Source: a bacterium
GTDB lineage: Bacteria > Patescibacteriota > Patescibacteriia > Patescibacteriales > JAKAJF01
Length of the DNA stretch: 5,913 nt
NCBI GenBank assembly: GCA_021813875.1
Contig: JAKAJF010000057.1
Location: 1 to 5,913 of the forward strand
Direction: 5' to 3'
Part shown: positions 1 through 5,867 of the stretch, in pieces
Numbering within the stretch: position 1 is the stretch's first letter
How the letters are laid out: each line of letters begins with the position of its first letter
Program-made: the position numbers and the translations under genes
The notes under the pieces: generated by a model
Seen by the model: the letters and a program-made list of their open reading frames with translations, nothing else
What the model was told of the DNA's origin: nothing
Databases searched by the model: none

Positions 1-1
1 C

Positions 2-229
2 CGATTTTTCGGCTTGGCCGTCTTTCTGGGTTTCAAATTGAAATATACCGTCTGGCCGGTCATCGCCATCTTGGTGGGCGCCATTCTAACCGTCCATATA
101 CCTTCTATCCGACAGAAGGTGCCGCTCTCCATCATCATCTTATTGCTGCATCTCGTCGCCATCGCCGGCCTTTTGAGCCTTTTTTTAACAGGCCCCGGAG
201 CTTGGGCCCTAGATAAGGAAAAATATTGA
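2..229 (+). CDS. DoxX-like membrane protein, C-terminal part (5' end outside window)
   Basis: The reading frame is already open at the first full codon (position 2), so this is the 3' portion of a gene that begins upstream. The TTG at 14 is not needed as a start. About 75 residues are visible, with two strongly hydrophobic stretches: one around VWPVIAILVGAILTVHI and one around LSIIILLLHLVAIAGLLSLF. The protein ends with GPGAWALDK just before the stop. A Gly-Pro-Gly followed by a short 'xxLD' tail after the last helix is typical of the end of DoxX/DoxD-type four-helix membrane proteins. The family is linked to membrane redox chemistry (thiosulfate:quinone oxidoreductase subunits, mycobacterial thiol-oxidant defence), but many members have no assigned role. 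The stop (TGA, 227-229) lies one base before the next DoxX-family gene, so the two are probably co-translated partners or tandem paralogues. Family assignment is fairly likely; the specific function is unknown. Confidence 0.6.
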   Translation, partial: RFFGLAVFLGFKLKYTVWPVIAILVGAILTVHIPSIRQKVPLSIIILLLHLVAIAGLLSLFLTGPGAWALDKEKY

Positions 230-230
230 T

Positions 231-611
231 ATGATCCTTTTTATCATCGGCCGCCTCCTTTTTGGCGGTTATTTTCTCCTGAACGGTTATAATCATTTTG
301 CCGGACTATCGGCGATGTCTGAAGCCGCCAAGACCAAGGACGTGCCTTGGCCGAAAGCCGCCGTCATCATCTCTGGCATCTTGTTGCTCTTGGGCGGTTC
401 GGGGATGATCTTGGGCATCTATGTTCCCCTGGCGGCGCTGGCCCTGATCTTATTCCTCATTCCCGTCACTTTCAAGATGCATGCCTATTGGCGCATGACG
501 GATCCGGGCGAAAGGATGGTCAACAAGATAAATTTCGCCAAAAATTTGGCCCTCCTAGGGGCCGATCTCATGATCCTGTTCATTCCTCTTCCCTGGCCTT
601 ATTCTTTATAA
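231..611 (+). CDS. DoxX family integral membrane protein
   Basis: This is a complete 126-residue protein of the size and layout expected for DoxX (four transmembrane helices, roughly residues 1-20, 43-63, 66-82 and 101-119). Features that recall the family are the N-terminal GRLLFGGYFLLNGYNHF, the segment VPWPKAAVIISGILLLLGG, and the amphipathic loop HAYWRMTDPGER between helices 3 and 4. It should sit in the cytoplasmic membrane. DoxX proteins are associated with quinone-linked or thiol redox processes, but no catalytic residues can be assigned here. The ATG at 231 follows the previous stop by one base, with an AAGGA element at 215-219 as a plausible if slightly distant ribosome site. The mqo gene follows after three bases, so both are almost certainly in one transcript. 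A role as a membrane partner of the quinone-reducing Mqo is an inference from context. Confidence 0.8.
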   Translation: MILFIIGRLLFGGYFLLNGYNHFAGLSAMSEAAKTKDVPWPKAAVIISGILLLLGGSGMILGIYVPLAALALILFLIPVTFKMHAYWRMTDPGERMVNKINFAKNLALLGADLMILFIPLPWPYSL

Positions 612-614
612 ATT

Positions 615-1940
615 ATGAAATATGACGTCATCATAATCGGCGGCGGCATCACCGGAGCCTCTCTTTTCTATGTCTTGAGCAATTATACCAATATTGATTC
701 TTTGGCCCTGATCGAGAAGTGTCCGGACCTCGGCCAGATTAATTCGCGGGAGACCAACAACAGCCAGACTTTGCATTTCGGGGACATCGAGACCAATTAC
801 GACCTGGAGAAAGCCAAGGCGGTCAAGGAGGCGGCTACGATGATGGAAGCTTATTTTGAAAGGAAGATCAAAGAAGAAGAGGGGAACATCTTTATCAAGA
901 CGCCTAAGATGGTCCTGGGGGTGGGGCGGCCGGAGGCGGAAACGCTCAAGAAGAGATTCGAGACCTTCAAAGACCTATATCCTGATCTGAAGATCCTGGA
1001 CAGAGAGGCGATCGGGAGGGTGGAGCCGGAGATCCTGAACGGCCGGCCGGAGGATGAGGAGATTTTAGCCCTCTATTCGGAGAACAGCTACACTGTCGAC
1101 TTCGGCCGCTTGGCCGGAAATTTCGTCCATAATTCGCTCGGGCAGAGCGACAAGACCACCGATATCTTTCTCAAGACCAAGGTCAAGAAGATAAACGATT
1201 GCGGAGAAGTCTTCGAAGTGGTGGCTGACGGCAGGAGCTTTTACGGCGAGACGGTAGCAGTGGCGGCCGGCGCCCATAGCCTGCTCTTCGCCAAATCTTT
1301 GTGCTATGGAGAAGAGCTTTTCTTATTGCCTATGGCGGGAAATTTTTATTGTTCCAAAAAAAAATTCTTAAGAAGCAAGGTTTATTCCATCCAGGACGAG
1401 AAGCTGCCTTTCGCAGCGGTCCACGCCGATCCTAACATCCGCGTTCCAGGAGAGGTGCGTTTCGGTCCGACCGCCAAAGCTCTGCCCATCCTGGAGAGAG
1501 GGAATCTTTACACCCTGAAAGACTTTTTCAAGACCAACGGCCTGGACTTGAGGATGGTCAGAAGCATCGTCTCCATCCTTTCGGACAGGACCGTCTTCAG
1601 ATTCGTCCTTAAGAATCTCCTTTATGACCTCCCTTTCTTCGGCAAGCTGGCCTTCGTGAGGACGGCCAGAAAGATAATACCCTCTTTATCTTATCGGGAT
1701 CTTAGTTCCGGCAAGGGCCTCGGAGGCATCAGGCCCCAGCTCATCAATAAGAACACCAGAAAGTTGATGATGGGGGAGGCGGAGATCCTGGGCAGGAACA
1801 TCATCTTCAATGTCACTCCCTCGCCGGGAGCGACAGCCGCCTTGAAAAGCGCGGAACATGGCACCAGAAAGATCATCAATTTTTTGAAGGGTTATTTCGC
1901 CTTCGAAGAAGAAAGATTCAAAAAAGATTTTTATGAATAG
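615..1940 (+). CDS. mqo: Malate:quinone oxidoreductase (FAD-dependent), short Helicobacter/Campylobacter type
   Basis: Mqo is a peripheral membrane flavoprotein that oxidises L-malate to oxaloacetate and passes electrons to quinone without NAD. At 441 residues this matches the shorter epsilonproteobacterial form (about 450) rather than the longer enterobacterial form. Residues 5-14 (VIIIGGGITG) are the Rossmann FAD motif and E34 is the expected ribose-binding acid. The family-specific run NNSQTLHFGDIETNY (48-62) follows. AVAAGAHS (215-222) is the second FAD-contact region. LPFAAVHADP (264-273) and RFGPTA (282-287) correspond to the Mqo substrate region. ARKIIPSLS (351-359), GGIRPQL (370-376) and TPSPGATAAL (401-410) complete the C-terminal FAD-binding part. 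No obvious Shine-Dalgarno site precedes the ATG, which starts three bases after the DoxX stop, so translational coupling is likely. The last 8 bases overlap the next gene. A related 2-hydroxyacid dehydrogenase cannot be fully excluded, but the motif matches favour Mqo. Confidence 0.88.
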   Translation: MKYDVIIIGGGITGASLFYVLSNYTNIDSLALIEKCPDLGQINSRETNNSQTLHFGDIETNYDLEKAKAVKEAATMMEAYFERKIKEEEGNIFIKTPKMVLGVGRPEAETLKKRFETFKDLYPDLKILDREAIGRVEPEILNGRPEDEEILALYSENSYTVDFGRLAGNFVHNSLGQSDKTTDIFLKTKVKKINDCGEVFEVVADGRSFYGETVAVAAGAHSLLFAKSLCYGEELFLLPMAGNFYCSKKKFLRSKVYSIQDEKLPFAAVHADPNIRVPGEVRFGPTAKALPILERGNLYTLKDFFKTNGLDLRMVRSIVSILSDRTVFRFVLKNLLYDLPFFGKLAFVRTARKIIPSLSYRDLSSGKGLGGIRPQLINKNTRKLMMGEAEILGRNIIFNVTPSPGATAALKSAEHGTRKIINFLKGYFAFEEERFKKDFYE

Positions 1941-2277
1941 GTTCAATCAATTCTTCCTCTCCGTCTTGTTGATACTCCTGGCTTTCAGCGCCGTCTTCTG
2001 GGGGTATCTCAATTATCAGGGCTTCGAGGAAAGATTATACAAAGACAAGATCGCGGTTTGCGGACAGTTGAGGGACCAGAACAGCCTGAATATCTGCGTG
2101 GAAAAATTCGAGACTTTCCATCTGTTCCTCTTGCCGGGAAATTTTATCGAAGCCAGGAAGCGGGCGCGGAAAGAATATTTATATTGGCAATGTTACGAAG
2201 AAGAGATAAAGAAAGGCACTGACAGGGGAGAGATACCGGCCAAATGCAGACAGTTCGCCGAGCGATCCGTGAAGTAG
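1933..2277 (+). CDS. Small single-pass membrane protein with four cysteines, unknown function
   Basis: I do not recognise this 114-residue protein. It has one clear N-terminal membrane segment (about residues 7-26, FFLSVLLILLAFSAVFWGY) with no convincing signal-peptidase site, so it is probably an anchored protein with residues 30-114 on one side of the membrane. The soluble part is highly charged and contains four cysteines at C43, C55, C87 and C105 (spacing 11, 31 and 17 residues), with no CxxC or CxxCH. They could form two disulfides if the domain is extracytoplasmic, or bind a metal. Few positive charges precede the helix, so topology is unclear. The ATG lies inside the end of mqo (8-base overlap, different frame), which points to translational coupling and a role tied to the redox cluster. 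It ends at TAG 2275-2277, just before a promoter-like sequence, so it is likely the last gene of that transcript. Confidence 0.65.
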   Translation: MNRFNQFFLSVLLILLAFSAVFWGYLNYQGFEERLYKDKIAVCGQLRDQNSLNICVEKFETFHLFLLPGNFIEARKRARKEYLYWQCYEEEIKKGTDRGEIPAKCRQFAERSVK

Positions 2278-2278
2278 C

Positions 2279-2310
2279 TTCACAAGGTTTTAATCCGGTT
2301 CCTTTATAAT
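2279..2310 (+). promoter_or_regulatory. Candidate promoter of the sigma-factor gene
   Basis: TATAAT at 2305-2310 is a perfect -10 hexamer. TTCACA at 2279-2284 matches the -35 consensus at five of six bases, but the spacer is 20 bases, longer than the usual 16-18, so this may be a weak promoter or one relying mainly on its -10. Transcription would begin around 2316-2318 and leave a leader of about 25 bases. That leader (ending ccaccccgagc) has no Shine-Dalgarno sequence, and the coding region opens with an A8 run (2348-2355), an arrangement that could help initiation without a ribosome site. No housekeeping-independent (ECF-type GGAAC / CGTC) promoter was seen here, so autoregulation is not supported. 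Confidence 0.45.
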
Positions 2311-2341
2311 CAGCTTCAACATTTATTCAGCCACCCCGAGC

Positions 2342-2827
2342 ATGTTTAAAAAAAAGCTGAAGTATTTAAGGAGCTACCTTAAATATAAAGATAAAATTTA
2401 TTCCTATTTTTGGTATCGGACCGGCGGCAGGCAAGAAGTGGCGGAGGATCTTACCCAAGAAGTCTTTTTAAAGGCCTGGAAGGAGTATCATCATTTCCTG
2501 GAAGGTAGACCTTTCCAGTCTTGGATTTACAGGATAGCCCACAACCACCTCATCGATTATTACCGGACCTCGAAGAAGAATTATAAGTTGGATGACATGA
2601 CCAGATCATTATCCGCCAAAGACAATAAGACCTTCGAATTAAAACAGCTTCTGGACCAGCTCCCCGAGAGAGAAAGAGAAATAATTATTTTAAAATATAT
2701 TTTTGGCTATAACTACGAGGAAATAGGGGAGATGACTAATCAATCCAAGGGTTCCGCGAGAGTTACAGCGCACAGAGCCTTAAAAAAGTTAAGGATCAAA
2801 AATAGCGAAGAATATGAGGTACCATGA
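2342..2827 (+). CDS. ECF-type RNA polymerase sigma factor (sigma-70 family, regions 2 and 4)
   Basis: This 161-residue protein has the minimal layout of an extracytoplasmic-function sigma factor. Region 2 covers about residues 15-77, with the core-binding run AEDLTQEVFLKAWKEY (34-49) and the -10-recognition part FQSWIYRIAHNHLIDYYR (58-75). After a charged linker (76-98), region 4 covers about 99-150: LDQLPEREREIIILKY, then the helix-turn-helix YEEIGEMTNQSKGSARVTAHRALKKLR that reads the -35 element. Region 3 is absent, as usual for ECF factors. The ATG is the first start after an in-frame TAA at 2291-2293, and it lacks a Shine-Dalgarno site. No recognisable anti-sigma gene is adjacent. The upstream four-Cys membrane protein has no zinc anti-sigma HxxxCxxC motif. 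Its targets are unknown; the ku-ligD pair downstream is one possibility. The TGA stop (2825-2827) is followed by 27 open in-frame codons (see findings). Confidence 0.9.
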   Translation: MFKKKLKYLRSYLKYKDKIYSYFWYRTGGRQEVAEDLTQEVFLKAWKEYHHFLEGRPFQSWIYRIAHNHLIDYYRTSKKNYKLDDMTRSLSAKDNKTFELKQLLDQLPEREREIIILKYIFGYNYEEIGEMTNQSKGSARVTAHRALKKLRIKNSEEYEVP

Positions 2828-2983
2828 GAAGACGCAGGCCACATTGTTTCCGCTCCGGAGACTTGGATTATTAAGGACTTGGAAAATCTTTTGGAAGATT
2901 CTTTCATCTAAGAGGCAGGGATTTTTCCTCGTGGGGAATCTGGCTTATTTTTCCAAGGATAAGAAAAAATAAAGGGAAAGATT
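2828..2983 (+). promoter_or_regulatory. Intergenic region between sigma factor and ku, with small hairpins and a short direct repeat
   Basis: This stretch is 156 bases long. GACTTGGA occurs twice, 16 bases apart (2860-2867 and 2876-2883). AATCTT-TTGG-AAGATT forms a perfect 6-bp stem with a four-base loop (2885-2900). TTTTCC (2923-2928) can pair with GGGGAA (2933-2938), allowing G-U pairs, around a TCGT loop. None of these is followed by a convincing T-tract, so no terminator is called. No clear sigma-70 or ECF promoter stands out for ku. Transcription may continue from the sigma-factor gene, or a nonstandard promoter lies here. The call as regulatory is tentative. Confidence 0.3.
2972..2977 (+). 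promoter_or_regulatory. Ribosome binding site of ku
   Basis: AAGGGA lies seven bases before the ATG at 2984 and is the best Shine-Dalgarno match in the window. It fixes the ku start and contrasts with the absent or weak sites before mqo and the sigma-factor gene, which suggests that ku is translated independently. Confidence 0.6.
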
Positions 2984-3754
2984 ATGCGCCCTATTTGGAC
3001 AGGAATCATCAGTTTCGGCTTGATAAACATTCCCGTGAACCTTTATGCCGCCGTCCAGGAAAGGCGGCTCGACCTGGATTATCTGCGTAAATCCGACCTT
3101 TGCCCGATCAAATATCTCAGGGTCTGCAAAGCTACCGGCGAAGAAGTCCCTTATAAAGATATTGTGCGTGGCTACCAATATCAGAAAGGCCGTTACGTGG
3201 TCCTGGAAGAGGACGATCTAAAGAGGGCGGCTGCCAAGAAGACCCAGGCCATCGAAATAATAGAATTCACCCCGGTAGGAGAGATCGGTCTGAAACTCCT
3301 TGAAAAGCCTTATTATATAGAACCGGCCAGAGAATCTCAAAAAGCCTACGCCATCCTTAGGGACGCCTTAAAAAAGACGGGCAGGGCCGGAATCGCGAGG
3401 TTCGTGATGCGGACGAGAGAATATTTAGTCGCTCTACTTCCGGAAAAAGATCTGTTGGTCTTGGAGCAACTCAGGTTCATAGAGCAGTTGAAAAATCCGG
3501 CCGAGCTTGATGTTTCCAAGTCCGGCTATACCGAGAAAGAGCTGGGAATAGCCGTCCAGCTCGTGGATAGATTATCCGTACCCTTCCGGCCCGAAAATTA
3601 CCCCGATACTTATAATGAAGAATTGAAAAAAATAATCAGTCAAAAGATCGAAGGGAAGATGCCGGAAGTCCCTGAAGAAACCTTCTTCCCGACGGCCGTC
3701 CCGGACATCATGGCCAAATTAAAAGAGAGCCTCGAGCAGGCAAGAAAGAAATAA
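2984..3754 (+). CDS. ku: Ku DNA end-binding protein (bacterial non-homologous end joining)
   Basis: Bacterial Ku is a homodimer that rings broken double-stranded DNA ends and recruits LigD. The 256 residues fit the usual length of about 250-300. The N-terminal RPIWTGIISFGLINIPVNLY (residues 2-21) is the hallmark opening of the Ku beta-barrel domain. It continues with CPIKYLRVCKATGEEVPY (40-57), the DIVRGYQY...YVVLEEDDL segment (59-79) and KPYYIEP (108-114). ALLPEKDLLVLEQLRF (150-165) and FRPENYPDTYNEEL (201-214) mark the later core, and the end (AVPDIMAKLKESLEQARKK) is the short helical tail found in many Ku proteins. There is no long lysine-rich C-terminal extension of the kind seen in mycobacterial Ku. 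The start is supported by the conserved N-terminus and by AAGGGA seven bases upstream. The stop is one base before ligD, so the pair is co-expressed. Confidence 0.96.
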   Translation: MRPIWTGIISFGLINIPVNLYAAVQERRLDLDYLRKSDLCPIKYLRVCKATGEEVPYKDIVRGYQYQKGRYVVLEEDDLKRAAAKKTQAIEIIEFTPVGEIGLKLLEKPYYIEPARESQKAYAILRDALKKTGRAGIARFVMRTREYLVALLPEKDLLVLEQLRFIEQLKNPAELDVSKSGYTEKELGIAVQLVDRLSVPFRPENYPDTYNEELKKIISQKIEGKMPEVPEETFFPTAVPDIMAKLKESLEQARKK

Positions 3755-3755
3755 T

Positions 3756-5867
3756 ATGAGCCTTGAAGAATATAAGAAAAAGAGAAATTTCCAAAAGACT
3801 TCAGAACCGTCGGGAGGCGGGTGCGGGCGCGGGGAAGGGCTGAAATTCGTCGTCCAGAAGCATGAAGCTTCCCATCTGCATTATGATTTCCGCCTGGAGG
3901 CCGGGGGAGTGCTGAAAAGCTGGGCCGTTCCCAAGGGGCCTTCTTTGGATCCAGAAAAAAGATCGCTGGCCATCATGGTCGAGGATCATCCGCTCGATTA
4001 TGCCGATTTCGAGGGAGTGATCCCCGCTGGAAATTATGGCGCCGGCACTGTCATGGTCTGGGATGCCGGCCGCTACTCCGTGCCCGGACTGGATCGGGCG
4101 GAGAGCGAGCGGAAGGTTTTAGAGGGCATTGAAGCCGGTAACTTTTCTGTTTTTTTAGAAGGTTCAAAATTGAAAGGCGAATTCGCCCTGGCCCGGGTGA
4201 AAGGCAAAGAGAAAGATTGGCTGCTCATCAAGAAAAAGGATAGATATGCCGGCAAGGAAGGCGAAGCGTCCGACCGGTCCGCCAAGACGGGCAGGAGCAT
4301 GGAAGAGATAGCTTCCGCCCGCCCGGAAACCGTCCCCGAATTGGATGAGCTTCCGGAAGAGGAGGCGCCCGACAAGATAAGGCCGATGCTGGCCAGATCC
4401 GTCAAGGATCCCTTCGACCGGAACGGCTGGCTGTTCGAACTCAAGATTGACGGCTATCGCGCCCTGGCAATCGTCAAGGAGGGGGTGGATCTGTATTCAC
4501 GGAACGGACTCTCGTTCAATGAGAGATTCTCTTCTTTGGTCCCTGAACTTAGGAAGATGGATTTTCCAGCCGTCCTTGACGGCGAAATCGCGGTTTTGGA
4601 CGAAAGAGGCGCTCCAGACTTCTTACTCCTCCTGAGGTTTATCAAGGAAGGCCGAGGTTCGCCGGTATTCTTCGTCTTCGACTTGTTATATTATCAGAAC
4701 CGCAGCTTGCTCAACCTGCCCCTAAGGAGACGGAAGGAGATCTTGAAAAGAATTTTGCCCATCTCTTCCTCTTTGAGATATTTGGATCATGTGGACGACG
4801 AAGGAGTCGCTTTCTTCCGGCGGGCGTCCGAGGAGGGGGTTGAAGGGATCATGGCTAAAGATTCCTCGAGCCCCTACCTTCCGGGCGAGAGATCTGGATA
4901 TTGGCTCAAGATAAAATCCCACCTTACCCAGGAGGCTGTCATCGGCGGATTCACCGAAGCTCGAGGGGGAAGAAAGTTCTTCGGCGCCTTGATATTGGGC
5001 GTTTATGAAAAAGGTTCTTTGGTCTATATAGGTCACACCGGCGGCGGTTTTGCCGAGGAGCAATTAGCTTCTTTGAGGTCCAGGCTCGACCAATTGCGTC
5101 AGGAAGATTGCCCTTTCGAGACCGAGCCCAAGACCAACGCTCCGGCCACCTGGGTCAAGCCGTCCCTGGTCTGCGAGATCAGGTTCGGCGGCTGGACCGA
5201 GGAGGGAGTGATGAGGCAGCCGATCTTCGTCGCCTTGAGAGAAGATAAATCCCCCTTCGAAGCGGCCCGGGAGATTCCTGAAGAGACCGAGGAAGCTTTG
5301 AAAGATATGGAAGATCTTAAATTTGAAATCAGCCATCCCGACAAGGTCTGGTGGCCGGAAGAAGGTTATAAGAAGAGAGACTTGGTCGCTTATTATGAGG
5401 CCATGGCGGATACTATCCTCCCTTACCTCAAAGACCGTCCCGAATCCTTGCATCGCTTCCCTGACGGGATTGGCGGCGGCGGGTTTTATCAAAAAAATAT
5501 CATTGACAAGCCGGATTGGCTCCCTACCATAAAGATCTTTTCCGAATCGGAGAACCGGGATATCAATTATCTGATCTGCCAGGATAAGGACGCCTTGATT
5601 TACATGGCCAATCTCGGCTGCATCGAGATCAATCCTTGGAATTCCAGGATCGATGGCTTGGATAGCCCTGATTATATGGCCCTCGATCTCGATCCGCAGG
5701 ATTTAGGCTTCACGGAAGTGGTCAAGGTGGCTCTGGCGACGCGCGACGTCTTGGAGGATATCGATGCCAGAGGATTCTGCAAGACCTCGGGGGCGACCGG
5801 GCTCCATATATACGTACCGATGGCCGCCAAATATAATTATGACCATGAACCCGATGAGCATTCTTAG
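3756..5867 (+). CDS. ligD: ATP-dependent DNA ligase LigD (phosphoesterase-ligase-polymerase), polymerase domain truncated
   Basis: LigD processes and seals broken ends held by Ku. The 703 residues have the Pseudomonas-type order. (1) 3'-phosphoesterase, about 28-160: H36, H42, D44, R46, H78 and Y82 keep the spacing of the Pseudomonas catalytic set (H42, H48, D50, R52, H84, Y88). (2) A charged linker, about 161-206. (3) Ligase, about 207-505: nucleotidyl lysine K230 in KIDGYR (230-235), E277, FVFDLLYY (306-313), EGIMAKD (363-369), WLKIKSH (383-389) and an OB-fold ending in MRQPIFVALREDKSP (486-500). (4) Primase-like polymerase, from about 524: HRFPDGI, QKN, CIEINPWNSR (622-631), metal-binding D644 and D646 in ALDLDP, then KTSGATGLHIYVP (676-688). 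The domain breaks off after KYNYD at 696, followed by HEPDEHS and TAG. Full homologues run about 110-140 residues further and include a third catalytic Asp, so polymerase activity is probably lost if this end is real. Sealing and 3'-end healing should remain. It starts one base after ku. Confidence 0.93.
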   Translation: MSLEEYKKKRNFQKTSEPSGGGCGRGEGLKFVVQKHEASHLHYDFRLEAGGVLKSWAVPKGPSLDPEKRSLAIMVEDHPLDYADFEGVIPAGNYGAGTVMVWDAGRYSVPGLDRAESERKVLEGIEAGNFSVFLEGSKLKGEFALARVKGKEKDWLLIKKKDRYAGKEGEASDRSAKTGRSMEEIASARPETVPELDELPEEEAPDKIRPMLARSVKDPFDRNGWLFELKIDGYRALAIVKEGVDLYSRNGLSFNERFSSLVPELRKMDFPAVLDGEIAVLDERGAPDFLLLLRFIKEGRGSPVFFVFDLLYYQNRSLLNLPLRRRKEILKRILPISSSLRYLDHVDDEGVAFFRRASEEGVEGIMAKDSSSPYLPGERSGYWLKIKSHLTQEAVIGGFTEARGGRKFFGALILGVYEKGSLVYIGHTGGGFAEEQLASLRSRLDQLRQEDCPFETEPKTNAPATWVKPSLVCEIRFGGWTEEGVMRQPIFVALREDKSPFEAAREIPEETEEALKDMEDLKFEISHPDKVWWPEEGYKKRDLVAYYEAMADTILPYLKDRPESLHRFPDGIGGGGFYQKNIIDKPDWLPTIKIFSESENRDINYLICQDKDALIYMANLGCIEINPWNSRIDGLDSPDYMALDLDPQDLGFTEVVKVALATRDVLEDIDARGFCKTSGATGLHIYVPMAAKYNYDHEPDEHS

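Noticed and set aside
347..625. A + strand ORF overlapping the second DoxX gene in another frame.
   Set aside because: Its product is rich in His, Arg and Gly with no coherent structure, while the overlapping DoxX frame has clear membrane helices.
1065..1277. A - strand ORF within mqo, and similar - strand ORFs of 60-142 codons within ligD (for example 5064-5492 and 4073-4444).
   Set aside because: They lie antisense to strongly conserved coding sequence, have no ribosome sites, and their peptides show no family features.
1356..1364. An A9 run inside mqo that could promote polymerase slippage or a sequencing indel.
   Set aside because: The reading frame and the family motifs are intact on both sides, so there is no sign that a frameshift has occurred.
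2824..2874. A 16-codon ORF (MRRRRPHCF...) whose ATG overlaps the sigma-factor stop as ATGA, the layout often seen for anti-sigma genes.
   Set aside because: It is far too short for an anti-sigma factor, has no membrane segment or zinc motif, and no Shine-Dalgarno site of its own.
2885..2905. A hairpin (AATCTT/AAGATT) considered as a terminator after the sigma-factor gene.
   Set aside because: The stem is A/T-rich and weak, and it is not followed by a run of T.
2826..2974. A frame open across most of the sigma-ku intergene, giving a basic, hydrophobic peptide.
   Set aside because: It has no start codon with a ribosome site, composition typical of translated A/T-rich noncoding DNA, and no resemblance to any family.
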